Of a DNA stretch of 64,000 bases, positions 8,205 to 17,323 are shown one piece after another. The translations under genes were made by a program, and so were the position numbers. The stretch's first letter is position 1. The number at the start of each line of letters is the position of its first letter. This DNA is from GCA-2733415 sp965178635 (GTDB lineage: Bacteria > Bacteroidota > Bacteroidia > Flavobacteriales > Flavobacteriaceae): assembly GCA_965178635.1 (NCBI GenBank), contig CBCXVT010000034.1, positions 88,228 through 152,227 of the forward strand, written 5' to 3'. The notes under the pieces are model-generated. The model worked only from the letters and a program-made list of their open reading frames with translations. It was not told where the DNA came from and made no database searches.

Positions 8205-10379
8205 TTAGTTTTGTACAGTTTCTTTTACTTTAATATCAGTACCTAATCGTTGTAAATACCCAATTAAAGCAATAATTTCTCTGTCTTTTAACGGAATAAA
8301 CTCGTTACCTTTTTCAGATGCCTCTTCTTTAAATGATGCATTAATATCATCATTCAGTAATAAATCATCAGCAATAGTTTTTGCTTGTTGTTCTATAGTT
8401 GCATCAACATTTTGAATTTCAGCTTCTGTATACGGCACTCCTAGAGTTACCATAGCTTCCATTTTATCTGCTGTTTTAGAGTAATCTTGTTTATTAGATA
8501 TTATCCATGGGTATCTTGGCATCAATGATTTTTCTTCAATTGCTTGTGGATCATACATATGATTGAAATGCCATACGTTTGATTTTAAACCTCCTTCACG
8601 ATGCAAATCTGGTCCTGTACGCTTAGATCCCCATAAAAATGGATGGTCATAGACGAATTCCCCTGCTTTAGAATATTCACCATATCGCTCTACTTCAGAA
8701 CGGAAAGGCCTAACCATTTGTGAGTGACATGATACACAGCCTTCTCTAATGTAAATATCTCTACCTTCCAATTCTAATGGCGTATAAGGTTTTACACTAC
8801 TAATAGTTGGAATATTAGAATCTACCATTATTGTTGGTACAATTTGAATAACCCCACCAATAAGTATGGCTACTGTTGCTAAAATTGATAATTGTACTGG
8901 TTTACGCTCTAACCATACATGGAATGTTTCACCACGTAAACGTCCTTTCCCTAATTTTTGTAATTCAGGTGCTTCAGCTAATTCATCAGTAACTTTTTCT
9001 CCTGATTTAACTGTTTTAATGATATTAAATAACATTACAAAAGCTCCTAATATATATAAAGAACCTCCAATAGCACGCATCCAATACATTGGCATGATTT
9101 CTACAATTGTATCAACAAAACTGTAAACTAGAGTTCCTTCTGGGGCAAATTGTTTCCACATTTCTGCCTGAACAAACCCAGCTACGTACATAGGTAAAGC
9201 ATATAAGATGATACCTAATGTTCCTAACCAAAAGTGCGTATTTGCAAGCTTTAAAGAATGTAAAGTTGTTTTAAACATTCTTGGTACTAACCAATAGATC
9301 ATACCAAATGCTAAGAATCCGTTCCAAGCTAAAGCCCCTACATGAACGTGTGCAATAATCCAATCTGTAAAGTGTGCTATGGCATTTACATTTTTTAAAG
9401 ATAACATTGGTCCTTCAAAGGTTGCCATACCATAACCAGTAATGGCTACTACCATAAATTTTAACACCGGATCAACACGTACTTTATCCCAAGCACCTCT
9501 TAATGTCAATAATCCGTTTATCATACCACCCCATGAAGGCGCTAATAACATAATTGAAAAAGCAACCCCTAAGTTTTGTGCCCATTCTGGTAATGCAGTA
9601 TATAATAAGTGATGTGGTCCTGCCCAAATGTAAATGAATATTAATGACCAGAAGTGTACAATTGATAAACGGTATGAATATACTGGTCTATCTGCTGCTT
9701 TAGGCACAAAATAATACATCAGCCCTAAAAACGGTGTTGTTAAGAAAAAGGCAACGGCATTGTGCCCGTACCACCATTGTACTAAAGCATCTTGTACTCC
9801 AGCATACACTGAATAACTCTTTAAAAATGATACTGGTAACTCTAAACTATTAAACACGTGTAATACTGTAACAGTTACAAACGTTCCTAAGTAAAACCAA
9901 ATAGCGACATACAAGTGACGTTCCCTCCTTTTTAAGATAGTCCAAATCATATTAGCTCCAAAAGCTAACCACACTAAGGCAATAGCAATATCAATAGGCC
10001 ATTCAAGTTCTGCATACTCTTTACTAGACGTATATCCTAATGGTAATGTAATAGCTGCCGCAACAATAATTGCTTGCCAACCCCAGAAGTTAAGCTTACT
10101 TAAAAAGTCACTTGCCATTCTGGCTTTTAACAAACGTTGTAAAGAGTAATAAACCCCAGCAAAAATTGCGTTACCTACAAATGCGAAGATTACTGCATTT
10201 GTGTGTAAGGGTCTTAATCGTCCAAAACTTAACCAGGATACACCATCTGTTAAATTTGGAAAAATAAACATTAGTGCTAGTAATAGTCCAACACTCATAC
10301 CTACTAAGCCCCAAAGAATGGTAGCGTAGATAAAATTCTTTACAATTTTGTTGTCATAGTAAAATTGCTGTAGTTCCAT
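8205..10379 (-). CDS. ccoNO: cbb3 cytochrome c oxidase, fused subunits I and II (CcoN-CcoO)
   Basis: 724 residues. Residues about 1-470 are the 12-helix CcoN. They carry the heme b ligand in LRPLHTNAV, the CuB ligands in QWWYGHNAV and GPHHLLY, and the b3/b ligands in AHVHVGALAW. The rest is CcoO with one membrane helix and a monoheme motif GCVSCHSQMVRPF. The fusion is usual in Bacteroidota. The start chosen is MELQQFYYD, 4 nt after the ccoS stop; an earlier in-frame ATG would overlap ccoS by 29 nt. It is the proton-pumping, high-affinity oxidase for low oxygen. Confidence 0.96.
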   Translation of the reverse strand: MELQQFYYDNKIVKNFIYATILWGLVGMSVGLLLALMFIFPNLTDGVSWLSFGRLRPLHTNAVIFAFVGNAIFAGVYYSLQRLLKARMASDFLSKLNFWGWQAIIVAAAITLPLGYTSSKEYAELEWPIDIAIALVWLAFGANMIWTILKRRERHLYVAIWFYLGTFVTVTVLHVFNSLELPVSFLKSYSVYAGVQDALVQWWYGHNAVAFFLTTPFLGLMYYFVPKAADRPVYSYRLSIVHFWSLIFIYIWAGPHHLLYTALPEWAQNLGVAFSIMLLAPSWGGMINGLLTLRGAWDKVRVDPVLKFMVVAITGYGMATFEGPMLSLKNVNAIAHFTDWIIAHVHVGALAWNGFLAFGMIYWLVPRMFKTTLHSLKLANTHFWLGTLGIILYALPMYVAGFVQAEMWKQFAPEGTLVYSFVDTIVEIMPMYWMRAIGGSLYILGAFVMLFNIIKTVKSGEKVTDELAEAPELQKLGKGRLRGETFHVWLERKPVQLSILATVAILIGGVIQIVPTIMVDSNIPTISSVKPYTPLELEGRDIYIREGCVSCHSQMVRPFRSEVERYGEYSKAGEFVYDHPFLWGSKRTGPDLHREGGLKSNVWHFNHMYDPQAIEEKSLMPRYPWIISNKQDYSKTADKMEAMVTLGVPYTEAEIQNVDATIEQQAKTIADDLLLNDDINASFKEEASEKGNEFIPLKDREIIALIGYLQRLGTDIKVKETVQN

Positions 10380-10383
10380 AAAG

Positions 10384-10557
10384 TTATGATTTGTTTTTTT
10401 TAGGGGATTCAACTACTAATTCATCATCAAAAAGCATACGTACTGATGGCGTGTATGAATCATCATACTGACCACTTTTTACAGCAATAACAAATGCTAT
10501 AAAAAATAAAACCGCAACAATAATACTTATGGTGATTAGAATATATATCACTCCCAT
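10384..10557 (-). CDS. ccoS: cbb3 oxidase assembly protein CcoS
   Basis: 57 residues. It begins MGVIYILITISIIVAVLFF, a single membrane helix with the CcoS signature, then VKSGQYDD and an acidic tail. CcoS is needed for cofactor insertion into cbb3 oxidase. It is the first gene of the ccoS-NO-Q-P-G-H operon, directly behind an Fnr-type box and a TACTTTTG -7 element. Confidence 0.88.
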   Translation of the reverse strand: MGVIYILITISIIVAVLFFIAFVIAVKSGQYDDSYTPSVRMLFDDELVVESPKKNKS

Positions 10558-10578
10558 ATCTTAATTTTTACCTAAAAA

Positions 10579-10621
10579 CAAAAGTATTGTTATTAGAATT
10601 TCAAAAATATGATATTTATCA
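10579..10621 (-). promoter_or_regulatory. Fnr-type box and promoter of the cbb3 operon
   Basis: TGATATTTATCA at 10610-10621. The minus-strand -7 element TACTTTTG (10586-10579) ends 36.5 nt from the box centre, 22 nt before the ccoS start codon. The box is identical to the one at 13074. Confidence 0.8.
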
Positions 10622-10647
10622 TATCTTTAAAAAGAATTCAATATAAA

Positions 10648-13023
10648 TCATCTCAGATATTTTCGCACACTAACATTTGAAACTATAGTAACAAATACCA
10701 CAACTGTTATTGAACTCAATGGCATTAAAATAGCTGCAATAATCGGCGATAAATTTCCTGTTACCGCAAATGATAATCCTACAATATTGTATAAAAAAGA
10801 TAATACAAAACTTGCTATGACTAAATGCTTTGCTTTTTTGGAAACCGTTAACATAGATGGAATATTCTTAAATTTTAAGGCATCAATAATAGCATCACAT
10901 GCTGGTGAAAATACATTTACATTTTCAGCAACCACTACTCCAACATCACTTTGTGCTAAAGCTCCTGAGTCATTTAACCCATCACCAACCATTAAAACCT
11001 GCTCTCCTTCTTTTTGAAGTTCTTTAATAAAATTTAATTTGTCAGATGGTTTTTGTTGAAAAAGAAACTCTACTCCTTTAGGTAATTCTTTTTCTAAATA
11101 ATCTTTCTCCCCTGAATTATCTCCAGAAAGTATGACTAATTTATATTTTTTTGACAATTTTTCAAATACCGAAAACACACTTGATCGGTACTTATTTTTG
11201 AATTGATATTTACCACAAACCTGATTATCTATTGCTATATAAACGTTTGTTTCATTAGCATTTGAATTACGAGCATTAACAAAAGATGCTGAACCAATTT
11301 TATAATATACACCATCAACCTCACCTTCAATACCTTGACCCGTAATTTCCTTAAAATTATTGACATTAAGTATAGAGACTTCCGTACTCTTTAAAAACTC
11401 ATACAACAACCTACTTAACGGATGATTTGAAGCTCTAATAATAGATTGTATAGCATTAATATTTTTATCTGATAATACTTTACCTGAATAAATAATATCA
11501 TTATCATCTCTTTGAGTTAGTGTTCCGGTTTTATCAAAGACAACAGTCGTAATTTTTGAAAGCGATTCAATAACCATTGTGTTCTTTAAATACAATTTTC
11601 GTTTACCTAATAAACGCAACACATTACCTAAAGTAAATGGCGCTGATAGTGCTAAAGCACAAGGGCATGCAACAATTAATACCGCCGTAACAGCATTAAT
11701 TACAACACTTTTATCAACTATAAACCAGTATAATGCAGTGAAAACTGTAATTAACAAAATAACTGTTGTAAAGTACTTACTAATACTATCAGTAATCGTT
11801 TCTAGCTTGTCTTGTTTATTAGTTGCAAACACATCATTACTCCACAATTGTGTTAAATAGCTTTGTGACATTGACTTTGTGACCTCTACTTCAATGACAC
11901 CGCTTGTTTGTTTTCCTCCTGCAAATAGCGCTTCACCAGAAACTTTTTTTACAGGTTGTGCTTCACCAGTTACAAAACTATAATCTATACGGCCTTCACC
12001 TTTTATTAAAACGGCATCAACGGGTAATAATTCTTCATTTCTAATTAATAGTTTATCCCCTTTTATAACTTCATGAACTGGTATAGCAACTTCTTCTCCA
12101 TTGTATAATTTTGTTACAGCAATTGGGAAATAGGATTTATAATCGCGTTCAAAAGATAAAAAATTATAGGTCTTTTGTTGAAAGAACTTCCCTAACAACA
12201 AAAAGAATACTAATCCACATAAACTATCTAAAAAACCTTGCCCAGTATGTGTTAGTATTTCATAAACACTTCTAGTAAATAACACCAATATTCCTAATGC
12301 AATAGGCACATCAATATTTAATATTTTATGCTTTAACCCTCTATATGCTGATACAAAATAATCTTGTGCTGCGTAAAAAACTACTGGTAAAGAAAACACC
12401 AACATTATTTGACGAAAGAATGGTTTATATAAATCTAGCCAATATTCATTTAATTCAAAATATTCTGGAAATGACAGAAACATCACGTTTCCAAACGCAA
12501 AACCGGCGGTTACTAGTTTAAATAATAATGAGTAATCTTTTTTAGTTGATGTCTTTTTTGAATCTTCTAAACTAACGTAGGGATCATACCCGATACTACT
12601 CAGCAATACGACTACTTCTTGTAAACTAACAGCATCCTTTTTGTAGGTAACCCTAACTGTTTTCTTTGAAAAATTAACTAGAGACGTAACAATATTATTA
12701 TTCAATTTATTAAGATTTTCAAGAACCCAAATACATGAACTGCAATGAATATGGGGAATGTATAATGTTACAATTTGAATGGCCTCGTCATCAAAATCAA
12801 TTAAACTTTTAACAATTGATTCGTTAGCTAAATAATCATAAGTACTTGTTAAAACTTCAGGAGATTTCCCCGGAGTGTGTTCTAAATCATAATATTTTGT
12901 AAGTTCACTTTGATGCAAAATTTCATAAACAGTTTTACAACCATTACAACAAAACAACTTATCATCAAAATGAACGTATACTGAATTTGTGTCGCCACAA
13001 TGAAAGCATAGCTCTTTATTCAT
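10648..13023 (-). CDS. ccoI: Copper-translocating P-type ATPase CcoI
   Basis: 791 residues. The order is an N-terminal Cys-rich metal-binding domain (CFHCGD, then FCCNGCKTVYEIL), an HMA-like domain with HCSSCIWVLEN, then the P1B-ATPase core with VTGEAQPV, the metal-site CPC in VACPCALAL, the phosphorylation site DKTGTL and the GDGLNDS hinge. Together these mark the FixI/CcoI branch, which exports Cu(I) for cbb3 assembly. It lies next to the cco operon but has its own Fnr-type box in the gap to the regulator gene. Confidence 0.93.
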   Translation of the reverse strand: MNKELCFHCGDTNSVYVHFDDKLFCCNGCKTVYEILHQSELTKYYDLEHTPGKSPEVLTSTYDYLANESIVKSLIDFDDEAIQIVTLYIPHIHCSSCIWVLENLNKLNNNIVTSLVNFSKKTVRVTYKKDAVSLQEVVVLLSSIGYDPYVSLEDSKKTSTKKDYSLLFKLVTAGFAFGNVMFLSFPEYFELNEYWLDLYKPFFRQIMLVFSLPVVFYAAQDYFVSAYRGLKHKILNIDVPIALGILVLFTRSVYEILTHTGQGFLDSLCGLVFFLLLGKFFQQKTYNFLSFERDYKSYFPIAVTKLYNGEEVAIPVHEVIKGDKLLIRNEELLPVDAVLIKGEGRIDYSFVTGEAQPVKKVSGEALFAGGKQTSGVIEVEVTKSMSQSYLTQLWSNDVFATNKQDKLETITDSISKYFTTVILLITVFTALYWFIVDKSVVINAVTAVLIVACPCALALSAPFTLGNVLRLLGKRKLYLKNTMVIESLSKITTVVFDKTGTLTQRDDNDIIYSGKVLSDKNINAIQSIIRASNHPLSRLLYEFLKSTEVSILNVNNFKEITGQGIEGEVDGVYYKIGSASFVNARNSNANETNVYIAIDNQVCGKYQFKNKYRSSVFSVFEKLSKKYKLVILSGDNSGEKDYLEKELPKGVEFLFQQKPSDKLNFIKELQKEGEQVLMVGDGLNDSGALAQSDVGVVVAENVNVFSPACDAIIDALKFKNIPSMLTVSKKAKHLVIASFVLSFLYNIVGLSFAVTGNLSPIIAAILMPLSSITVVVFVTIVSNVSVRKYLR

Positions 13024-13042
13024 ATCTTATTTTTACCGATTA

Positions 13043-13101
13043 CAAATTTCTACAGAACACGCCAAATATACAATGATATTTATCATATTTACATACCTTT
13101 G
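13043..13101. promoter_or_regulatory. Fnr-type box between ccoI and the Crp/Fnr gene
   Basis: TGATATTTATCA at 13074-13085. Towards ccoI, a -7 element GAAATTTG (13050-13043, minus) ends 36.5 nt from the centre, the activating position. Towards the regulator gene, a perfect TACCTTTG (13094-13101) ends only 21.5 nt away, so the box overlaps that promoter. Activation of ccoI and autorepression of the regulator is the inference. Confidence 0.7.
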
Positions 13102-13120
13102 CACCATATCATTACTACGT

Positions 13121-13807
13121 ATGGGAAAGTGCCACCAATGCATTATTAGACATTTTAACAGCTTTAAATCTTTAACAACTGAAGAGCTGACTTGTATTTC
13201 TGACTCAAAAACAGAAATGAATTTCAAAAAAGGACAAGTTGTATTTACCGAAGGGTCAACAATAAACGGTGTTTTTTGTGTGAAATCTGGGAAATGTAAA
13301 TTATCCAAATTAAACAGTAATGGTAAAGAGCAAATAGTTCGTTTTGTAAAAGGTGGTGATGTTTTGGGCTACCGTTCGGTTATTGTTAATGAACCTGTAA
13401 CATTAACTGTTACTGCTCTAGATAATATGAATGCCTGTTTTATTCCGAAAGCTGACATTTTTGATGCTTTAGAAAAAAACCCAAAGTTTATGATGGACAT
13501 GATGAAAACAGCATGTACTGATTTAAAAGACGCTAACATGACGCTTTCAAAAATGGCTCAAAAAAATGTTCGTGAACGTTTAGCAGACACCTTATTGTTT
13601 TTACAAGAAACATTTGACGTTACTGAAGATGGTTATATTGATGTGCAATTAAGTAGAGAGGAAATATCTAGTATTATTGGTACAGCTACAGAATCTGCTA
13701 TTCGATTATTATCTGAATTTAAAAAAGAAAAACTCATCAATTTAAAAGGTAAAAACATACAAATAGTTGATGCACAGAAGTTGCGAAATATCTCTGAAGG
13801 GTTTTAA
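13121..13807 (+). CDS. Crp/Fnr family regulator, candidate master of the local regulon
   Basis: 228 residues: a cyclic-nucleotide-binding-type beta barrel (about 25-140) and a C-terminal winged helix with SREEISSIIGTATESAIRLL (about 172-191). The recognition helix keeps Glu and Arg four residues apart, as in FNR, which fits the TGA...TCA boxes around. The start MGKCHQCIIRHF was chosen because the earlier ATG at 13073 lies inside the operator and upstream of the -7 element. Cysteines near the N-terminus (C4, C7, C23) and GKC could hold a sensor cofactor, but the classic FNR cluster pattern is not clear. Signal (oxygen or NO) is undecided. Confidence 0.88.
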   Translation: MGKCHQCIIRHFNSFKSLTTEELTCISDSKTEMNFKKGQVVFTEGSTINGVFCVKSGKCKLSKLNSNGKEQIVRFVKGGDVLGYRSVIVNEPVTLTVTALDNMNACFIPKADIFDALEKNPKFMMDMMKTACTDLKDANMTLSKMAQKNVRERLADTLLFLQETFDVTEDGYIDVQLSREEISSIIGTATESAIRLLSEFKKEKLINLKGKNIQIVDAQKLRNISEGF

Positions 13808-13859
13808 TACAATACTTCTTTTACAACACATTTACACTAGGGTTTATCAGTTTTTAATA

Positions 13860-13902
13860 TGATAAAAGTCATTTGTAAGTAAGGCTAATATCTAGAACTT
13901 TG
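13860..13902 (+). promoter_or_regulatory. Fnr-type box and promoter of the porin gene
   Basis: TGATAAAAGTCA at 13860-13871. GAACTTTG (13895-13902) ends 36.5 nt from its centre, with the TTTG half of the -7 consensus intact. Confidence 0.7.
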
Positions 13903-13927
13903 TAGTACTAATTTTTATATAAGTATT

Positions 13928-15208
13928 ATGAAGTACACTAAAATAGCGTTATTAGCATTTGTTGCTATACTATCACAAAATGTCTTTTCACAAATAGATG
14001 TCGATTTAGAATTAAGGCCTCGAGCTGAGTACAGACACGGTTTTAAATCATTACATACCGATGGTAATGATCCTACTGTATTTGTATCTCAACGCACACA
14101 ATTGAACACAAATTACTCTAGTGAAAAATTAAAAGTAAGGTTTAGCTTACAAGATGTCCGCGTTTGGGGAGATGTCCCTACTTTAAATACTGCCGACAAT
14201 TTAGGTACAAATTTACACGAAGCATGGGCAGAATTAACATTAAACCCTAAATTCTTTTTAAAAGTTGGACGACAAGAGATAAACTTAGATGACCAACGAA
14301 TTTTCGGAAGTGTTAATTGGGTGCAACAAGCTAGAAGTCATGATGTTGCCTTATTAAAATACAGAAACAACACTTTTAAATTAGATTTTGCAGTGGCTTA
14401 TAACCAAGATAAATATGAGCCTATCAATAGTGTTTATGGAGATGAGAACGCTGCAGTAGCAAATAATTATAAAACTATACAATATGTATGGTTACATAAA
14501 GATTGGTCTAAATTAAAAGCCAGTTTTTTATTACTAAATAATGGCTTACAGCATATTGATTTAATTGATTCAGATAAAAACGAAACACGATTTAGTCAAA
14601 TGGCCGGTTCTCACCTTAATTATAAAACTAATAAGTTAAGCCTAACTTCTAATTTGTATTATCAATTTGGAAAAGATAGAGCTGATAACGATTTGAATGC
14701 TTACTTAGTGAGTTTAGATGCAGCTTATAATGTAACACAAAAAATAAATACTGGTTTAGGTGCCGAACTTATTAGTGGTAATGAAACCGGAGCCCCTTCT
14801 AACGGAGAAAACAATGCGTTCATGCCCCTTTATGGAACTAATCACAAATTTAACGGGTTAATGGATTACTTCTATGTAGGTAACCATGGTAACAACGTAG
14901 GATTATTAGATGTATATTTAAAGACAAAATTTAAATTTAATGAGAAATCTAGTTTGTACGTAGGTATTCATAATTTTTCTGCTGCGGCAAAACGTAGTAA
15001 TATAGATAACCAATTAGGTAACGAGCTAGATTTTGTTTATGCTCATAAACTGCAAAAAAATGTGATGTTAAAAGCAGGATATTCTCACTTTTTTGCTGCT
15101 GAAGGTATGGAAGCTTTACCAAACGGAAATAATTCTGGAGCAACTAATAACTTAGGTTGGGTGATGTTAGTTATTAAACCAACGCTATTCAAAAGTACTC
15201 CAAAGTAA
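13928..15208 (+). CDS. Outer-membrane beta-barrel of the alginate-export type
   Basis: 426 residues with a signal peptide (hydrophobic residues about 3-21, cleavage after FS/Q). Alternating beta-strand segments end in aromatic residues throughout, as in an outer-membrane barrel. The region LKVGRQEINLDDQRIFG is characteristic of the alginate_exp domain family. Although the family name comes from alginate export, members next to nitrate/denitrification genes are more likely general channels for anions such as nitrate or nitrite; that is inference. It has its own Fnr-type box and lies before ric. Confidence 0.75.
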   Translation: MKYTKIALLAFVAILSQNVFSQIDVDLELRPRAEYRHGFKSLHTDGNDPTVFVSQRTQLNTNYSSEKLKVRFSLQDVRVWGDVPTLNTADNLGTNLHEAWAELTLNPKFFLKVGRQEINLDDQRIFGSVNWVQQARSHDVALLKYRNNTFKLDFAVAYNQDKYEPINSVYGDENAAVANNYKTIQYVWLHKDWSKLKASFLLLNNGLQHIDLIDSDKNETRFSQMAGSHLNYKTNKLSLTSNLYYQFGKDRADNDLNAYLVSLDAAYNVTQKINTGLGAELISGNETGAPSNGENNAFMPLYGTNHKFNGLMDYFYVGNHGNNVGLLDVYLKTKFKFNEKSSLYVGIHNFSAAAKRSNIDNQLGNELDFVYAHKLQKNVMLKAGYSHFFAAEGMEALPNGNNSGATNNLGWVMLVIKPTLFKSTPK

Positions 15209-15219
15209 TAAACAAGATC

Positions 15220-15238
15220 GATAGTTAACTTAACTATC
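15220..15238. promoter_or_regulatory. Perfect 9-1-9 palindrome before ric
   Basis: GATAGTTAA-C-TTAACTATC, 15 nt before the ric start codon. It may be an operator or a weak RNA hairpin ending the porin transcript; there is no T-run, which argues against a standard terminator. Confidence 0.5.
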
Positions 15239-15252
15239 ACAATACAGATACT

Positions 15253-15975
15253 ATGACAATTACAAAAGACAATACAGTAGCATCAATAGTTACTAAAAAC
15301 ATAAAAACTGCACATGTGTTTAAAAAACACGGAATTGATTTCTGCTGCGGAGGTGGTATTTCAATTGAAAAAGCTTGCGATAAAAATAATGTTAGTGTAG
15401 ATATACTAATGAATGATCTATCTACCATGGATGCACCTACTGATAAATCTCTTGATTTTGATAATTGGGAGTTAGACTCTCTAATTGACCATATCGTGTC
15501 TACACATCATAGCTATGTAAGTGAAAGTGTACTGATACTTTCTCAATACGCAAATAAAGTTGCTAAAGTGCATGGACATCATTATGACTTTTTATTAGAG
15601 GTTAATACACTATTTCATGAGGTTGCCAATGAATTAGTCGCACACATGCAAAAAGAAGAACAAATACTGTTCCCATATATTAAAAAAATTGTTGCTGCAA
15701 AAAGAAATCAAGAAACTACTACTCCACCAGCCTTTGGTACGGTAAGTAACCCAATTACTATAATGGAGCATGAACATGAAAATGCAGGGGAAGTATTGAG
15801 GAAAATTGCAGCTTTAACAAGTAATTACACAACACCAGATGGTGCATGTAATACATTTAAAGCATTATATTCTAAGCTTGAAGAGTTTGAACAAAATTTA
15901 CACCAACATATACATTTAGAGAACAATATTTTACACCCTAAAGCTATCGTTTTAGAACAAAGTTTAACTAAATAA
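15253..15975 (+). CDS. ric: Iron-sulfur cluster repair di-iron protein (RIC/ScdA/YtfE)
   Basis: 240 residues, full length. The N-terminal ScdA_N domain carries KHGIDFCCGGG (about residues 25-35). The C-terminal hemerythrin-like domain supplies di-iron ligands: THHSYV, HGHHYDF, ELVAHMQKEEQ, EHEHENAG and HQHIHLEN. The protein repairs Fe-S clusters damaged by NO and oxidative stress and can reduce or release NO. Its place between the Fnr-controlled porin and the nitrate reductase cluster fits defence against self-made NO. A strong terminator follows. Confidence 0.95.
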   Translation: MTITKDNTVASIVTKNIKTAHVFKKHGIDFCCGGGISIEKACDKNNVSVDILMNDLSTMDAPTDKSLDFDNWELDSLIDHIVSTHHSYVSESVLILSQYANKVAKVHGHHYDFLLEVNTLFHEVANELVAHMQKEEQILFPYIKKIVAAKRNQETTTPPAFGTVSNPITIMEHEHENAGEVLRKIAALTSNYTTPDGACNTFKALYSKLEEFEQNLHQHIHLENNILHPKAIVLEQSLTK

Positions 15976-15994
15976 ATATTTTTTTAACACTCTT

Positions 15995-16025
15995 AATGAG
16001 TCATCTTTTTATAAGGTGACTCATT
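15995..16025 (+). terminator. Intrinsic terminator after ric
   Basis: Stem AATGAGTCATCTT / AAGGTGACTCATT (13 bp with one G-U pair) and a 5-nt loop, followed by TTTTATTT. Confidence 0.8.
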
Positions 16026-16058
16026 TTTATTTCATATATTTTAGTTTTATAAAGTAAC

Positions 16059-17240
16059 ATGAATCAATTAAAAAATTACAGTACACTCGCATTAATATAT
16101 TTTTTGATTATTGCTATTTTAGGTGTTGTCATGAGATTATTCCCTATTATACAAATCTCTGCAAATTATAAGTTTCTTGTTCATACACACTCTCACGTTG
16201 CTTTATTAGGCTGGGTTTACACTGCACTTACTACACTCATTTATTTATTATACTTACGTAAGTCACAAATACATAGGCACTTCAAAAACATCTTTATATT
16301 TACTCAAGTCACAATTATAGGAATGTTATTGTCCTTTCCATTTATTGGCTATGCTTTCTTTTCAATACTATTCTCAACTTTGTTCCTAATTGCATCTTAC
16401 CTATTTGCATGGCTAGTATTTAAATACACTCCTACAGAATTAAAACAAACCTATTCGTATAAACTTATTAAGATTGCGCTATGGTATATGATAATCTCCA
16501 GTATTGGTCCATGGACTTTAGGAGCAATCATGTCTACACTTGGTCAAGGATCTTCTTTATATAAAAACGCCATATACTTCTATTTACATTTTCAATATAA
16601 TGGCTGGTTTTTAGTTGCTCTATTAGGATTATTTACAAGAATACTAGAACAACAAAATATCGTATTCTCAAAAATAGAGTTTTCAATAATATATTGGTTA
16701 TTTAATACTGGAGTAGTAGCTACTTTTTTAATTTCAATTTTATGGATGTCACCAAGTATATCTATAAATGGTATTGCAGGTATCGGGAGTATATTACAGT
16801 TAATAGCCTTTATTATATTTATAAAGAAATTGAATGACATAAAATTAGAGTCAAATCAATATTTACTTAACCTATTTATTGTTTTTTTCTTAATCAAATT
16901 AATCATGCAATTACTCGGTTGTTTTCCTTATTTCTCATCGAGTATTAGCTACAATGTCGATTTAGTTATCGGTTATATCCATTGGGTATTTTTAGGTGTT
17001 GTTAGTATCGGATTACTTAGTTTGTTAAGTCATTTTAAATTAATTAAGGTCACTAAAGTTACAATAACTTTATATACCATTGGTTTTTTACTTACTGAAG
17101 CTTTATTATTCTATAAAGGGACAGTAGTTTGGTTAGAACTAAACCTAAACACTAACTATTATCATTATTTAGCTGGAGCAAGCATCATATTGTTATTAAG
17201 TATGGTTAGGTTATTTATCTTACAATTAAAGCGGAAATAA
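16059..17240 (+). CDS. Uncharacterised His-rich polytopic membrane protein, remotely like heme-copper oxidase subunit I
   Basis: 393 residues with about eleven or twelve predicted membrane helices and almost no loops. Histidines sit inside or at the edge of helices: VHTHSHVALLGW (H42, H44, H46), YLHFQYNGW (H177) and GYIHWVFLG (H308). These resemble heme-binding helices of NorB/CcoN-type proteins, but the double His of the CuB/FeB site is not seen, so it is not a standard oxidase. It may bind heme and act in NO or oxygen metabolism, suggested only by its position between ric and the nap cluster. Confidence 0.6.
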   Translation: MNQLKNYSTLALIYFLIIAILGVVMRLFPIIQISANYKFLVHTHSHVALLGWVYTALTTLIYLLYLRKSQIHRHFKNIFIFTQVTIIGMLLSFPFIGYAFFSILFSTLFLIASYLFAWLVFKYTPTELKQTYSYKLIKIALWYMIISSIGPWTLGAIMSTLGQGSSLYKNAIYFYLHFQYNGWFLVALLGLFTRILEQQNIVFSKIEFSIIYWLFNTGVVATFLISILWMSPSISINGIAGIGSILQLIAFIIFIKKLNDIKLESNQYLLNLFIVFFLIKLIMQLLGCFPYFSSSISYNVDLVIGYIHWVFLGVVSIGLLSLLSHFKLIKVTKVTITLYTIGFLLTEALLFYKGTVVWLELNLNTNYYHYLAGASIILLLSMVRLFILQLKRK

Positions 17241-17263
17241 TAACTCAATGCACATTAAAACAA

Positions 17264-17300
17264 AAAGGATTGCTATATAATTTAATTACAGCAATCCTTT
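17264..17300. terminator. Bidirectional terminator between convergent genes
   Basis: An 11-bp perfect stem AAAGGATTGCT / AGCAATCCTTT with a 15-nt loop, between the membrane-protein gene and the NrfD-like gene. Confidence 0.75.
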
Positions 17301-17323
17301 CCTTTTAAATAATGGTTAGTTAT

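Noticed and set aside
13073..13120. Earlier ATG of the Crp/Fnr gene adding 16 hydrophobic residues
   Set aside because: It lies inside the palindrome and upstream of the -7 element, and the extra residues do not belong to the family; MGKCHQC at 13121 is the natural start.
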